From positions 22,911,224 to 22,975,223 of the forward strand of contig OW121741.1 of assembly GCA_933228675.1 (NCBI GenBank): DNA of 64,000 nucleotides. The letters are read 5' to 3'. The notes under the pieces were generated by a model that saw only the letters and a program-made list of their open reading frames with translations, was not told the DNA's origin and searched no databases. Position numbers and translations under genes: made by a program. Numbering within the stretch: the first letter of the stretch is position 1; the number at the start of each line of letters is the position of its first letter. Shown here one piece after another: positions 1-12,265 of this stretch. The DNA comes from Stomorhina lunata (Eukaryota > Arthropoda > Insecta > Diptera > Rhiniidae).

Positions 1-130
1 ACTTTGACAGCTATGGCCACTTTATTTTGCACAAAGAGCTTGATATAATTACCAGCCAGTGCATTAAATTATGTGACAATTGGTCACCATTTGACTATAG
101 AAGGAGCCTTACTAACTAACTACCATTTTT
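1..130. repeat. Fragment of the INE-1-like family
   Basis: The segment ACCAGCCAGTGCATTAAATT followed by GTGACAATTGGTCACCATTTGACTATAG closely matches the body of the element at 36.9-37.2 kb (GCCAGTGTGCAAAATTTTGTGACAATCGG…). It is truncated by the window edge on the left, and homology fades after about 130. Confidence 0.55.
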
Positions 131-1029
131 AAGGCTTGAATTTAGATAAAGGACTTTTAAAAAGGATTTGAGACTAAAGTTTAAACCTTTAACAAAAACT
201 GTTTTTCATCTATTTTTAAGACTTTTCTATTTCTTAAAAGTAACTTCCGCTTTAAATTTCAACTGCAGTAAAATACTAACAAACTTTAAATTAATCTCAA
301 CCAAAACACGAAAAACCCGAATTAAAACTTTTTTATAGTTAAATTTTTTATTCCTAAATTTTTCCAACAATTTTCAGTTTTAATTGAAAGAAACTTTAAG
401 TGTCGACATTTGTTTCACAAAATAAAATAAAAACTGTATGCCTTAAATTTTTCCAATTCATGTTCTTAATTGTAGTTGAAATTGTACTCGTTCATATATA
501 AAATAAAATAACAAATTAGAAAAGTTTTTACCATTAATCAGTATTAGGGAATAAAGGAAAAAAGAAGTATACGAGTTCACTTCCAGATACACCAGAACAT
601 TTATATATGAACGAGAATGGAAGCAAAAAATATATAATAACAAATACAATTATAATTATAATAGAACAATTTTTTCCATTTTTTTGTTTTGTTATAAAAA
701 TAAACAAATTATGTGCAAAGAATGAATTTGTTCGAGAACATTATAATTTCATATAAAAATATTGAAAAAAGTTGGCAAAAATGATTATAGCAAACAAATT
801 GTTAAGGGATTTTTTTTTGAAACATTGAAGCCAAAAATAGAACAAACAAGTTTAATTAAAAATTTAATTAATTTTTATATAAATGTACATATTTGATACG
901 AATATAAATAGCAAATCTGTATTTGAGATTAATTGAGTTTTTTCGAATACATATTATTATATCTACAAATTCAGGTGTTTTTAGCTTATTAAAGGGTTAG
1001 CAACAAATAAATAAAAAATAGTTTTAATA
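131..1029. other. Non-coding AT-rich stretch
   Basis: No gene, element end or tandem array recognised. Probably intron of the DIP-like gene. Confidence 0.4.
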
Positions 1030-2910
1030 GAAATTTTTTTTTAAATTTTATATTTTTTTAAGGAAAATATTCAAAATTTTAAAAATTGTAAATTTTTGAA
1101 TATTTTTTAAAATTTTCCTATTTTGAGGGAAAATTTTTACAATTTTCCCATTTTTAAAGGAAAATTTTCAAAATTTTTCTATTTTTATAGAAAAATTTTC
1201 AAAATTTTTCTATTTTTGTAGGAAAATTTTGAAAAATTTTACTATTTTTGTAGGAAAATTTTCAAAATTTTTCTATTATTATAGAAAATTTTGCAAAATT
1301 TCACTATTTTTATAAGAAAATTTTGCAAAATTTTACTATTTTTATAGGAAAATTTTGCAAAATGTTACTATTTTTATAGGAAAATTTTGCAAAATTTTAC
1401 TATTTTTATAGGAAAGTTTTGCAAAATTTTACTATTTTTATAGGAAAATTTTGCAAAATTTTACTATTTTTATAGGAAAATTTTGCAAAATATTATTATT
1501 TTTTAGGAAAATTTTGCAAAATTTTACTATTTTTATAGGAACATTTTGCAAAATTTTACTATTTTTATAAGAAAATTTAAATTTTTTCTATTTTTATAGC
1601 AAAACTTTCAAAATTTTTCTACTTTTATAGGAAAATTTTCAACATTTTTCTATTTTCTATATTTTAGGAAAATTTTCTAAATTTTCCTATTTTTAAAGAA
1701 AAATTTTCAAAATTTTTCTATTTTTATAGAAAAATTTTCCAAATTTTTCCATTTTTATAGAAAAATTTTTCTATTTTTATAGAAAAATTTTCAAAATTTT
1801 TCTATTTTTATGGAAAAATTTTTAAAATTTTTCTACTTTTATAGAATAATTTTCAAAATTTTTCTACTTTCTGTTTCAAAATTTTCTATTTTTATAATAA
1901 AATTTTCAAAAATTTTCTATTTTTATAGAAAAATTTTCAAAATTTTTCTATTTTTATAAAAAAATTTTCAAAATTTTTCTATTTTTATAGAAAATTTTCA
2001 AAATTTTTCTATTTTTATAGAAAATTTTCAAAATTTTTCTATTTTTATAGAAAAATTTTCAAAATTTTTCTATTTTTATAGAAAAATTTTCAAAATTTTT
2101 CTTTTTTATAAAAAAATTTTCAAAATTTTTCTATTTTTATAGAAAAATTTTCAAATTTTTTCTATTTTTATAGAAAAATTTTCAAAATTTTTCTATTTTT
2201 ATAGAAAAATTTTCACAATTTTTCTATTTTAATAGAAAAATTTTCAAAATTTTTCTATTTTTAAAGAATAATTTTCAAAATTTTCTCTATTTTTATTGGA
2301 ACATTTTCAAAATGTTTCTATTTTTATAGGAAAATTTTAAAAATTTTTCCTTAAAAATAGAAAAATTTTGAAAATTTTTCTATAAAAATAGAAAAAATTT
2401 GAAAATTTTTCTATAAAAATAGAAAAATTTTGAAAATTTTTCTAGAAAAATAGAAAAATTTTGAAAATTTTTAAAATTATTCTATTTTTATAGCAAAACT
2501 TTGCAAAATTTTTCTATTTTTATAGGAAATCTTTGCAAAATTTTACTATTTTTATAGGAAAATTTTCAAAATTTTTCTATTAAAAATTTAAAAAATTTTC
2601 AAAATTTTTCTTTTTTTATAGGAAAATTTTCAAAATGTTTATATTTTTATAGGAAAATTTTTAAAATTTTATATATTTTTATAGGAAAATGTTCAAAAAT
2701 GTTTCTATTTTTATAGAAAAATTTTCAAAATTTTTCTATTTTTATAGGAAAATTTTCAAAATGTTACTATTTTTATAGGAAAATTTTTCTATTTTTATAG
2801 TAAAAATTTCAAAATTTTTCTATTTTTATAGGAAGATTTTCAAAATTTTTCTATTTTTGTAGAAAATTTTTCTTTTTTTATAGAAAAATTTTCAAGATTT
2901 TTCTATTTTA
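1030..2910. repeat. AT-rich ~30-32-bp tandem array (left arm of inverted pair)
   Basis: Units such as TTTTCTATTTTTATAGAAAA plus TTTTCAAAAT, or with TTTTGCAAAATTTTACTATT between 1280 and 1560. Around 60 units of 30-32 bp with many variants. At 2335-2465 a few units are in opposite orientation. The sequence is the reverse complement of the array at 4180-5400. Confidence 0.92.
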
Positions 2911-3070
2911 CACTAAAATTGCAATTTTGCACTAAAATTGCAATTTTACACTAAAATTGCAATTTTACACTAAAATTGCAATTTTACACTAAAACTGCAA
3001 TTTTACACTAAAACTGCAATTTTACACTAAAATTGCAATTTTACACTAAAACTGCAATTTGACGCTATAA
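2911..3070. repeat. 19-bp tandem array (inner left arm)
   Basis: Eight or so copies of CACTAAAATTGCAATTTTA. Each unit contains AAAATTGCAATTTT, a perfect palindrome. The same unit recurs inverted at 3895-4175. Confidence 0.92.
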
Positions 3071-3894
3071 TTTAAATTTTTCACTAAAATAACCATTTAT
3101 GCTGGAATTGCTATTTTCATTTTACATGATAATTTTATACTACAATTGTAATTTTTTTTTATTTTTGAAGTATTCAAATGACACAACTTTTCTCTTTACA
3201 CCCTTTTTTATCAAGTAGCGTTCCTTTTTTTAAGCCCAAATAACAATTATAATCGTCTATTATATTAGATAATTCAAAATTATTGTAAATAAATAGTGGA
3301 GATTTATGAAATGAAAGGCAACCAAACGAATTAAATTTCAGGCATAATCATTTTTATGTATTTTTTCCGAATAATAAACATAATATCGGCTTAAAATCAA
3401 AATAATTTGAATTATCAAAAAATATAATAAAATTGCGCAGTAGTGGAAAAGCATTTACCAAAATTAAATTTAAGCATATTTGAATGCTTCTGTAACTTTT
3501 ACACTTGCATAAATTTTCTGTGTGAATTTGCATTGGCTTAATATCCCAAAAAACTTTAAATCTTTACAGATAAATTGGGTACACAATACTCGTACTCATC
3601 ATCATTATAATAAAAATGCATTTGTTAAATGGTAAAATATGAAAATTATTAGAGTAAATAGATATTTTCCTCTTTTACCAGTTTTAATTTGATTTTTGTG
3701 TAATTTGATAATTTGTGTATGGTTTGTTGGTATTTTGTGCTTAAAGTTTTTTTATGTACTTTCTATCGATTATTACTGATAGTTGAAATGAATTGTATTA
3801 CATACATTTAATTATATATCAACAATAAATGCAATTTCGGCTGAATGGTTTAATTTGGTAAAGCCTCACTTTAAGTCGAAAACAATTTATTCCA
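3071..3894. other. Spacer between the inverted arrays
   Basis: About 820 bp of ordinary AT-rich DNA with no open frame, no recognisable element and no tandem repeats. Confidence 0.5.
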
Positions 3895-4175
3895 TTGCAA
3901 TTTTGTAGTCAAATGCAATTTTGGTGTAAGAATGTAATTTTAGTGTAAAATTGCAATTTTTGTGTTAAATTGCAATTTTTGAGTAAAATTGCAATTTTTG
4001 TGTAAAATTGCAGTTTTTGTGTAAATTGCAATTTTTGTGTAAAATTGCAATTTTTGTGTAAATTGCAAATTAAAATATTTGTATAAAATTGCAATTTTTA
4101 TGTTAAAATTTTTGTGTTAAACTGAAATTTAAGTGTAAAATTGTAATTTTAGAGTAATAATGCAATTTAAGTGTA
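3895..4175. repeat. 18-19-bp tandem array (inner right arm)
   Basis: Units of the form GTGTAAAATTGCAATTTTT, the reverse complement of the 2911-3070 units, about 14 copies with drift. A minus-strand open frame across it is a repeat by-product. Confidence 0.9.
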
Positions 4176-5460
4176 AAATTTCCTATGAAAATAGTAAAAT
4201 TTTGCAGAATTTTCCTATAAAAATAGTAAAATTTTGCAAAATTTTCCTATAAAAATATTAAAATTTTGCAAAATTTTCCTATAAAAATAGTAAAATTTTG
4301 CAAAATTTTAATATAAAAATAGTAAAATTTTGCAAAATTTTCCTATAATAATAGTAAAATTTTGCAAAATTTTCCTATAATAATAGTAAAATTTTGCAAA
4401 ATTTTCCTATAATAATAGTAAAATTTTGCAAAATTTTCCTATAAAAATAGTAAAATTTTGCAGAATTTTCCTATAAAAATAGTAAAATTTTGCAAAATTT
4501 TCCTATAAAAATAGTAAAATTTTGCAAAATTTTCCTATAAAAATAGTAAAATTTTGCAAAATTTTCCTAAAAAATAGTAAAATTTTGCAAAATTTTTCTA
4601 TAAAAGTAGTAAAATTTTGCAAAATTTTCCTACGAAAAAAGGAAAATTTTGCAAAATTTTCTATAAAAATAGTAAAATTTTGCAAAATTTTACTATAAAA
4701 ATAGTAAAATTTTGCAAAATTTTCTTATAAAAATAGTAAAATTTTGCAAAATTTTCTTATAAAAATAGTAAAATTTTGCAAAATTTTACTATAAAAATAG
4801 TAAAATTTTGCAAAATTTTCCTATAAAAATAGTAAAATTTTGCAAAATTTTACTATAAAAAATAGTAAAATTTTTCAAAATTTTCCTATAAAAATAGTAA
4901 AATTTTGCAAAATTTTCCTATAAAAATAGTAAAATTTTGCAAAATTTTCCTATAAAAATAGTAAAATTTTGCAAAATTTTCCTATAAAAATAGTAAAATT
5001 TTGCAAAATTTTCCTATAAAAATAGTAACATTTTGCAAAATTTTCCTATAAAATTAGTACAATTTTGCAAAATTTTCCTATTAAAATTTGAAATTTTCCT
5101 ATAAAAATTTGAAATTTTTTGAAATTTTCCTATAAAAATAGTAAAATTTTGAAAATTTTCCTATAAAAATAGTAAAATTTTGAAAATTTTCCTATAAAAT
5201 TAGTAAAATTTGGAAAATTTTTCTATGAAAAAAGTAAAATTTTAAAAATTGTCCTTTAAAAATGGTAAAATTTTGAAAATTACCTGCAAAAATAGTCAAA
5301 TTTTGAAAATTTTCGTTTAAAAGTAGTAATATTTTAGAAATTGTACTAGAAAAATAGTACAATTTTGAAAATTTTTCTATAAAAATGGTAAAATTTTTCT
5401 GTAAAAACAGAAAAAGTTTAAAATTAGAATTTTAAAAATTTTGTAATTTCCCTTTAAAAA
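4176..5460. repeat. 32-bp tandem array (outer right arm of inverted pair)
   Basis: About 38 units of 32 bp: CCTATAAAAATAGTAAAATT followed by TTGCAAAATTTT. Start-to-start spacing of 32 is exact over most of 4200-5080, then units decay. It is the reverse complement of units in the 1.3-1.6 kb part of the left arm. Confidence 0.93.
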
Positions 5461-7034
5461 TATTAAAATTTTGATTTTTTTTAAATACTTAAATAAATAT
5501 AAATAATATATAAAAGTAGAAAATTTTGCTTTAGATTTTGAATTTTGTAACCTTTTTTTTTTATAAAATTTTAAAAATTTTTCGATAAAAATTTTGTATA
5601 TGTTTCTATAAAAAAAAAGAAAATATTTTCTTGTTTGAGGAAAGAATAAAATAGAGTGAAACTTGTTTCATTAAAGTTTGGGAAATGTTCCTGTAAAAAT
5701 TCTATGATTTTTTATATGTTTTTCCCACTCTTTTCATGTAATGTTAAATATTTATGCTATTGAAATCCAAACAAATAATGGGTAATCTCAAGTGTTGCCA
5801 TATGGTTTATAAGCTCAAAATTAAAATGTTGTTTTTTACTGTTACCAATTTTAGTTTTTGTAGTTTTATACACAGAATTGTTACATGATTATTTTTTTAG
5901 TAGATTTTTTAGTTATCTTTTGTTAGGCAATTCTTTTTCATGTTTAAATTAAAACTTAATAAAATACTTTGGCAACTCTGCTCATAAATATGCACAAAAA
6001 TGTTTAACACTAACAATATAATCATTGATATTACAAAACAACGCCATTTAACAATTTAACTGTAGCGCGTAATTATTTTTCGTTATATGTCGTCGCTTCA
6101 GCAACGACAGCGTGTGACAGATGGTGCGGCAAAGCGATGAAGGCAGAGAGATTACAACATGAATTTTGCATGTAAATCTGGCATTTGCATTTTGTGCTAG
6201 GAGTTAAGAATATATGAATGTATATGCGCACAAATGCACATTTACAATCATAGAAAAGTGTAAAATATTTTACAAACGTGTGTAGATTTTAAGGCAAATG
6301 TACATTGGGGTAGGGTATTGAAATAAATTTATGGAATGACTAAAAATTCTAAAACAATAAATTTTGATGGTTCATGTTTTAGTTTTTGAGATTTTACTTT
6401 AAATTTACACAACTTTTTTGTTCTCTATACCCCATTGTGCAGAGTATGCGGTAGTGTTTTAGCACAAAATATGGCTCAATGCCATTTACTCATTAATTTT
6501 TTAGTAAACACTATTAAACACTGAACAATATGCAAAAATAGAAATTGTACCACCTCACACACACATATCCTGACTTAAACACATACTCACACACACACAC
6601 ACACATACATCTATAAATATGTTAAATATTTCCGTTCAGATTGTTGTTAGTTTTCCTCCAAAACAGATGACTAAAAATTATTTTGGCTGACATTGTAGTT
6701 TTACCGCTTTAAAATTGGGCGGAGAGGAGGTTTAATGTTCAGTTTCGAATTACATGATTTTTCATGTCTGTACATTTATTTATTTGTATGCGTGAGCGTT
6801 AAATGCAACTACAACAATAAAAAAATGTTGTTCATTTTCCTGAATATGTTTGGGTGTGTTTTGGGGGCTTTGAAACACGTTGATATGGTATTTGTTGGAG
6901 TGTTGATTATGATAAAATGTAATTTCCTGTTATGCGTATGTAATAAATTTTCAGAGTTTAAACTTTTTGTTGCGTTTGCTAGAACATGTTCGAATAAATG
7001 CAGTTTTAAGGAAAAAAATATGGGCAAATCCTGC
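5461..7034. other. Non-coding stretch; short (CA)n run
   Basis: No supported gene. A (CA)n microsatellite is at about 6582-6604. Open frames of 114 and 141 codons around 6735-7160 overlap on opposite strands, resemble nothing and have biased composition, so they are not called. Confidence 0.4.
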
Positions 7035-8913
7035 GTGACGGACGATACATTTGTACGGATTTGGTTGTACTTAAATGAATCCCATTTTAGACGAGATATC
7101 TTCGCACAGATTTCAGAGAATATTAGGCCATCGATTCTGCTCTCGAATGGCATTTGTTAATTTACATACTTGCTTTGGAGGAAAAAGACATTCGCTTTTA
7201 AAGTGCTGTGACGGACGCTACAAAAAATGGAAGTGACTTTTTTTTCAACACGTGTTTCTGTAATTTTCATCGAAACGGTCATAGGAATAAAAAAATTGTA
7301 AATGCATTGAAGATAGCGGAATATCAGGGGATTACAAAACCGCTTTTATAAAATATTTTGAAGTTTAAAGTTTGACCAAAAATCTATAAATCAACTGTTT
7401 CGGACGCTACGTGACGCACGATACAGTTTTTACTTGCACGTTTTTTATTAGGAAAAATGTATATTTCGTAAATCTGTAAAAAAATAATGGTGTTATTTGT
7501 TCCCGAATTTCATCTCCTTCATCTTCATGTTCGCGGTTAAAAATGCGATTTTTGGGCACAATTTAATATTTGTAAAACCGCTACATTAGGGTGACAATTT
7601 TTTGTATGAAGGAAAATGATTTTTCGAATTTTATAACTTTTTCTAAGGAATATTGTGACACTAGGTCTAAAAGTTTAGATCTGAAAATTTGAGCCAAATC
7701 GGACAACGTTCTATGGGCGCGCATCGAGTTTATAGTCCATTTGTATAGGAAAAAAAATAACCATTTTTTTTGCGAAATTTAGACCAAAAATGAATAACTT
7801 TTACAAGAAAAATTAATAGAATATTAAAAAGAACTAACACAGCTTTATTTCAAATCGTGAAAGACGAAAATCCATGGGGTAGTTTAAAAGTTATTGCCGT
7901 TTTTCCCCCGAAAATTCATGTTCTTGAAAACGCGCCTAAGGATATGCACCAAAAAGTATATATTTTGTAAATAAAGAAATTCCAAAGTTAGACATGATTT
8001 ATCATTTAATGGCTTGTTACTAGTAAATTGTTCAGTTTTGTTTAAATATAATCAAATTTACTTAGTTTATTTCATGTTGGAAAAAGGTACATTTTTCTCA
8101 GGTCGGTTTCTAAAATCATTTTTTAATTTCTTGAAAATTTTGTTCAACAAATATTACAAATTTAAAATTTATTCTCCAGTATGTTAAAACAGACGAATGG
8201 CAGAATAAAACTCAAAAAAAATTAGATCGATATCTTGAAGCCTTTCGCCGTACCTGCGATTTCACATTGAAGAATTTCGCGAAAATGTAAATTTTTGGAC
8301 CAAATTCGAGTAAATGCTCGGTAAATTTTACTTGTATTCAATTTTAACAAAAAAGATAATTAATATCATTGTTTCGTTTATGGAAAACCTATGGCGAGAT
8401 TAACCCTTTCTTCACCGCGGTCAAATGTCAAAATTTGAATTTTCTGAAAATTTTCATATGTATGTATGTATATTTATTATATGTATGTATATTTATTTAA
8501 AGTTTTACCTTTTTACATCTTATTTTTCGTCCTAAGAATGCTGAGGCTTAATGTTAGAGTGTCCCAAAAATCAAAAAATTTTTTTTTTTCGAAAACATCA
8601 AATTTGCCCCACTGTATATTTTTTTAACACATAATACCTTAAATTTAATCTGTGGATATAGATTGTGTTATTGCTTTATGAATAAGACAGACATGTGTTC
8701 ATAATTTTTGTATTTAATAGATATCATTTTATAAAAAATATATACTGTGATGGACGCTATACACTTTTCTATACATATTATTCTGTAAAATGTTATATTA
8801 ACATCTATATATTTTTTGTCTAATGTAAAGCATACTATAAGTTCTCTTTGGAGAAAAAACAAAAATTGCACTAGTCAAATTAAAAAACCTTTATTTCTGT
8901 GACGGACGCTACA
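7035..8913. repeat. Region with dispersed GTGACGGACGCTACA motif
   Basis: The 15-bp motif GTGACGGACGCTACA occurs at 7208-7222 and about 8899-8913. Close variants lie at 7035-7049 (GACGATACA), 7398-7426 (two, head to tail) and 8746-8762 (GATGGACGCTAT). The intervening sequence is AT-rich without tandem periodicity. Possibly the decayed remains of one larger element; the family is not recognised. Confidence 0.5.
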
Positions 8914-9343
8914 CACTGTGAGCCCTTTTTTACTTGAAGTTATTTTTTACTTTTGATAGGTTCCTTTACATCTAATTGTATAAAATTAAGCAGACTTTGA
9001 GCCGCTACTGAAACTTAATACCTAAATGTATGTTTTTGCTATTTTTATGCACTTTTAAAAAACCTATTATTTTAAAAAAATTATAAAAATTCGAGATGGG
9101 TGCAAATAAAGACCTGACATTCACGAAGAGTTCAATCGAAAATTGTATACATTAAATATTCTAAAGGATGGTGTTCGTAAACACAAATACCTGATTTTGA
9201 CAGTTTTAAGATTTTGTCCTTGGTTTAGTATTTTTCGGATTTGCCCATATGATTTCTGGTATATAAATAACAAAATTACAACTCTATTGTTCTATTTTCG
9301 GATCTGGGTTCTATGTAGGTTCTATTATATATGTTCAGTTATA

Positions 9344-10649
9344 ATGGGTGTTTTTTTTTTAGAGGTATAGAACTTCGAATTGAAATAAAACACAAGAAAA
9401 TCGTTTTAATGTCCATCAATTTGGCTTTATTGGAAGGATAATTTTATGCCATTAATGTTTAAATATGATTTCGGGCATGTGGCCGCCGTGGCTGGCTCGA
9501 ATAAAGCCAATTCTACGGGTCCAATTTTCAACTACTTTTTCGAGCATATGGGGCCGTATGTTGGTAATAATGCCACGAATGTTGCCTTCCAAGTCCCCTA
9601 ACGTTTCTGGTTTGTTGGCGTAGACGAGCGACTTCACATATCCCCAAAGAAAATAATCCAGTGGTGTCAAATCGCACGATCTTGGTGGCCAATTGACAGG
9701 TCCATTCCGCGAAATTATGCGCTCATCGAATGTTTCCTCCAATAAATCAATTGTGTCGTGCGCTGTGTAGCAAGTAGCGCCGTCTTGTTGGAACCACAAC
9801 TCATCCACATTCATGCCATCCAATTGGGGAACAAAATAGTCGGTTATCATGGCTCTATACCGGTCTCCATTTATGGTAACTGACTCTCCAGCATTATTTC
9901 GGAAGAAGTATGGCCCAATGACTCCACCAGCACATAGAGCACACCAAACAGTCAGTTTTTGTGGATGTAATGGCGTCTCAAGGGTCTCATGTGGATTCTC
10001 TTCACTCCAAATGCGGCAATTTTGCTTGTTGACGTAGCCATTCAACCAAAAATGAGCCTCATCACTGAACAAAATTTTGCGATGAAAATCAGCATCGAGA
10101 TCAATCTCATTTTCGGCCCATACACCAAAATCACGACGCATTGCATGGTCTCGCGGCTTTAATTCTTGCACAAGCTGGATCTTGTAAGGTCGCAAGCCAA
10201 GATCTTTGCGCAAAATCTTCCATAAAGTTGATGGACAAAGCTCCAATTGCTGTGCACGGTGGCGAATCGATTCATTCGGGTCCTCTTCAACACTTTGCTC
10301 TACAGCGGCAATTGTTTCTTCGGTGCGCACTGTTCGACGTCGCTGCGGATGCGTATTATCACATAGAGTAAACGTAGTGCGAAAACGATCCATGGTTAAC
10401 CGAATTAATTGCTCTGATGGACGATTATGTCGACCATAAAATGGACGGAGCTTGAAGTAAACTTCGCGAACTGAACCATTATTTTCGAAATAAATTTGCA
10501 CGATTTGCAAGCGTTGTTCTTTTGTCAACCTGTTCATGATGAAATGGCAAATCAAACTAAATATTAATCACTTGACAGCTGACAAAATGGCCGCCAGTTA
10601 AAAAAGTGATGCCAACTTAAAGTTCTATACCTCAATAAAAAACACCCGA
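9344..10649 (-). mobile_element. Tc1/mariner-type transposon, copy 1 (intact TIRs, TA target site)
   Basis: A 1306-bp element. The left end reads ATGGGTGTTTTTTTTTTAGA and the right end is its inverted counterpart (reverse complement TCGGGTGTTTTTTATTGAGG); both continue into GTATAGAACTT, giving ~29-bp imperfect TIRs. The flanking dinucleotides are TA at 9342-9343 and 10650-10651. It carries the complete transposase frame on the minus strand. It has split a degenerate 12-bp minisatellite (GTTCTATGCTTA-like units) still visible on both sides. Confidence 0.9.
9452..10555 (-). CDS. Tc1/mariner-type transposase (complete frame, copy 1)
   Basis: A 367-residue open frame; the likely true start is the second Met (MNRLTKEQRLQIVQIYFE). 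The N-terminal third is a helix-turn-helix region of the kind found in insect IS630-Tc1-mariner transposases. The catalytic core has D165 (ILFSDEAHF), D258 (WFQQDGATC) and D295 (RSCDLTPLDYFLWGY), with 36 residues between the last two. All three acidic residues are present. Compared with copy 2, the C-terminal region has a 6-nt deletion (ENWTRRIGF here, ENCIETCRIGF there), which may or may not matter. The frame lies inside an element with terminal inverted repeats and TA target duplications. This is the only copy in the window with an unbroken frame; activity is not shown. Confidence 0.9.
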   Translation of the reverse strand: MICHFIMNRLTKEQRLQIVQIYFENNGSVREVYFKLRPFYGRHNRPSEQLIRLTMDRFRTTFTLCDNTHPQRRRTVRTEETIAAVEQSVEEDPNESIRHRAQQLELCPSTLWKILRKDLGLRPYKIQLVQELKPRDHAMRRDFGVWAENEIDLDADFHRKILFSDEAHFWLNGYVNKQNCRIWSEENPHETLETPLHPQKLTVWCALCAGGVIGPYFFRNNAGESVTINGDRYRAMITDYFVPQLDGMNVDELWFQQDGATCYTAHDTIDLLEETFDERIISRNGPVNWPPRSCDLTPLDYFLWGYVKSLVYANKPETLGDLEGNIRGIITNIRPHMLEKVVENWTRRIGFIRASHGGHMPEIIFKH

Positions 10650-10651
10650 TA

Positions 10652-11060
10652 TTTAGGTTCAGTTATAGGCTTAGTTCTATGCTTAGTTCTTGGTTTAGTT
10701 ATAGGCCCAGTTATAGATTTAGTTCTATTTTCAGAAATAAATTCTAGGTTATAGATTCTCTTAAATGATTGCATGTTTTCTTTGAAACAAAATACAGTAT
10801 ATTCTCATGTGACATGTTTGGCTACACTTATTGACAAAAAGAAAGTTTTTCTTTTTTTGTCTTGACTAGGAAAACTTGTAAAAAAAACATATACCAAAAA
10901 TCCTTTGTTTTCTTAAGATATTTTGGTATTCTTTTTATTTTATTACATTTTATGTGTGTAGTACACATACAGACACACTGTGCACAAATGAATTTATTTT
11001 TGGCATAATATTTAAATAAAAGTAAGGATTTTTTTTTTTGGGGGGGGGGGGGGGGGTGTG
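10652..11060. repeat. Degenerate 12-bp minisatellite and poly(T)/poly(G) run
   Basis: At 10652-10735 are 12-bp degenerate units (GTTCTATGCTTA, GTTCTTGGTTTA, GTTATAGATTTA). The same type of sequence continues left of the transposon at 9290-9343. At about 11029-11056 a run of ~10 T is followed by about 18 G. Confidence 0.7.
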
Positions 11061-11663
11061 GAGTGAAATATTTTTTTGCATGTGTCATGTTAACACGCAG
11101 ATACAAGTATAAATAAAATATTTTTTAAGTAACGTGTTTAAGACAAAATACTTTGCAAGAGATTTTACTATTTTTTAAACAACTTATAGTTTTTCTTGGG
11201 AGTTATGAAAGTAATAAAAATATATGGTAAAGTAAAAGTTGGCAAAACTTTTTAAAAGTATCTTAAACGAAAACTTAAGCTACTTTACTCAGATTTTTAC
11301 TCGAAAAAGTCTTATACTCAGACTAAAGTTAAATTAACGGACTGTTATCATACATGTAGAACTTGGTCTTATTTTGGCAAAATTTTTAATTTGTCTTAAA
11401 CTATTATTAGCTCCCATTATTTCCATTCAAAATATACTTTTCCATATATGTAATGGATGTCTTTTGCTTTATTGTGGCACCTTTCATAGCTGTTTACAAA
11501 TTCTTACAATGGCCTTTGATTGGTTGATTTGAACGAAAGAATACTACAAATTCCTGCATAAATCTTGCTTTTAAATATATAAATACTTTCGCTTGAAGAT
11601 AATGTAGTTTGTAGTTTAAGGCCCTAAGCTCCTCTGGGAGCCAAGGACAACAGAAGAAGAAGT
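11061..11663. other. Non-coding; possible LINE 3' end
   Basis: Mostly unremarkable. The end, AAGGCCCTAAGCTCC…GGGAGCCAAGGACAAC followed by AGAAGAAGAAG (11620-11663), resembles a similar segment at about 35507-35550 and may be the 3' end of a LINE with a simple tail. This is inference from two occurrences. Confidence 0.35.
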
Positions 11664-12265
11664 AGATTATACGAAAAGAAGAATTTCTATATTTGGTGAA
11701 AGTAAAGTTGTGACTCTAAATATTTCTAAGCCGTTCGATAGAGTGTGGCGAGGGGCACATTTATCAACCCTTGTTGCTTTTGGTGTCCGTAAAAACTTCT
11801 CTCGTTTGATTTCGAGTTTCCGCACTATAAAAGTTCTTTTAGATTGGATCTTATCAAACGACGATCTTATCAACTCAGAAGTGCCGAAAGAGTCTGTTCT
11901 TTCTCCTACTCTGTTTTCTATATTCATAAATGACCTTCCATGTCAAACTTCCAATTTTCGCTATTGTTTTTCGGATCATAACAACACTTGCCAATTAGTA
12001 TGCAATCAATCATAGACCGGATCATTTACACATTGTGGCTATGAGGTAAAACATGAATAAATCAATAAATCGCGATCTCGAAACCATTACTAAATGGGGT
12101 CGTGTGAAAAGAGTAAAATTTTATGTACGCAAGACTCTGTATCGACTCTGTATCCATGGATGGTGTAAATAATCAGGAAAAACACTGGGCTTGAGAATTT
12201 AATATGATCTCCGTTGGACTAAGCACATCTTTCAAGTGTGGAAAAAATCATTTAAATGTCTTGAT
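11664..12265 (+). pseudogene. Jockey-like LINE reverse transcriptase relic, 5' segment
   Basis: Degenerate non-LTR reverse transcriptase. Visible blocks: VVTLNISKPFDRVWRG (RT motif A; family form DISKAFDRVWH), VPKESVLSPTLFSIFINDLP (motif B; family form VPQGSVLSPTLFLIYINDL), CFSDHNNTC in place of the catalytic YADD/FADD region, then MNKSINRDLETITKWG and LRWTKHIFQVWKKSFKCLD. Stops and substitutions in the catalytic motif show it is dead. It is interrupted at 12266 by a hAT-like foldback insertion and resumes at 13137. Confidence 0.85.

Noticed and set aside
6735..7160. 141-codon plus-strand open frame with 114-codon frame opposite
   Set aside because: No recognisable domain, hydrophobic AT-driven composition, both strands open, and it contains the recurring GTGACGGACGATACA motif. 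Chance is likelier than a gene.
9849..10439. Plus-strand frames opposite the transposase (also 17311-17901, 39978-40452)
   Set aside because: Shadows of the minus-strand transposase genes; same shadows appear in each copy.
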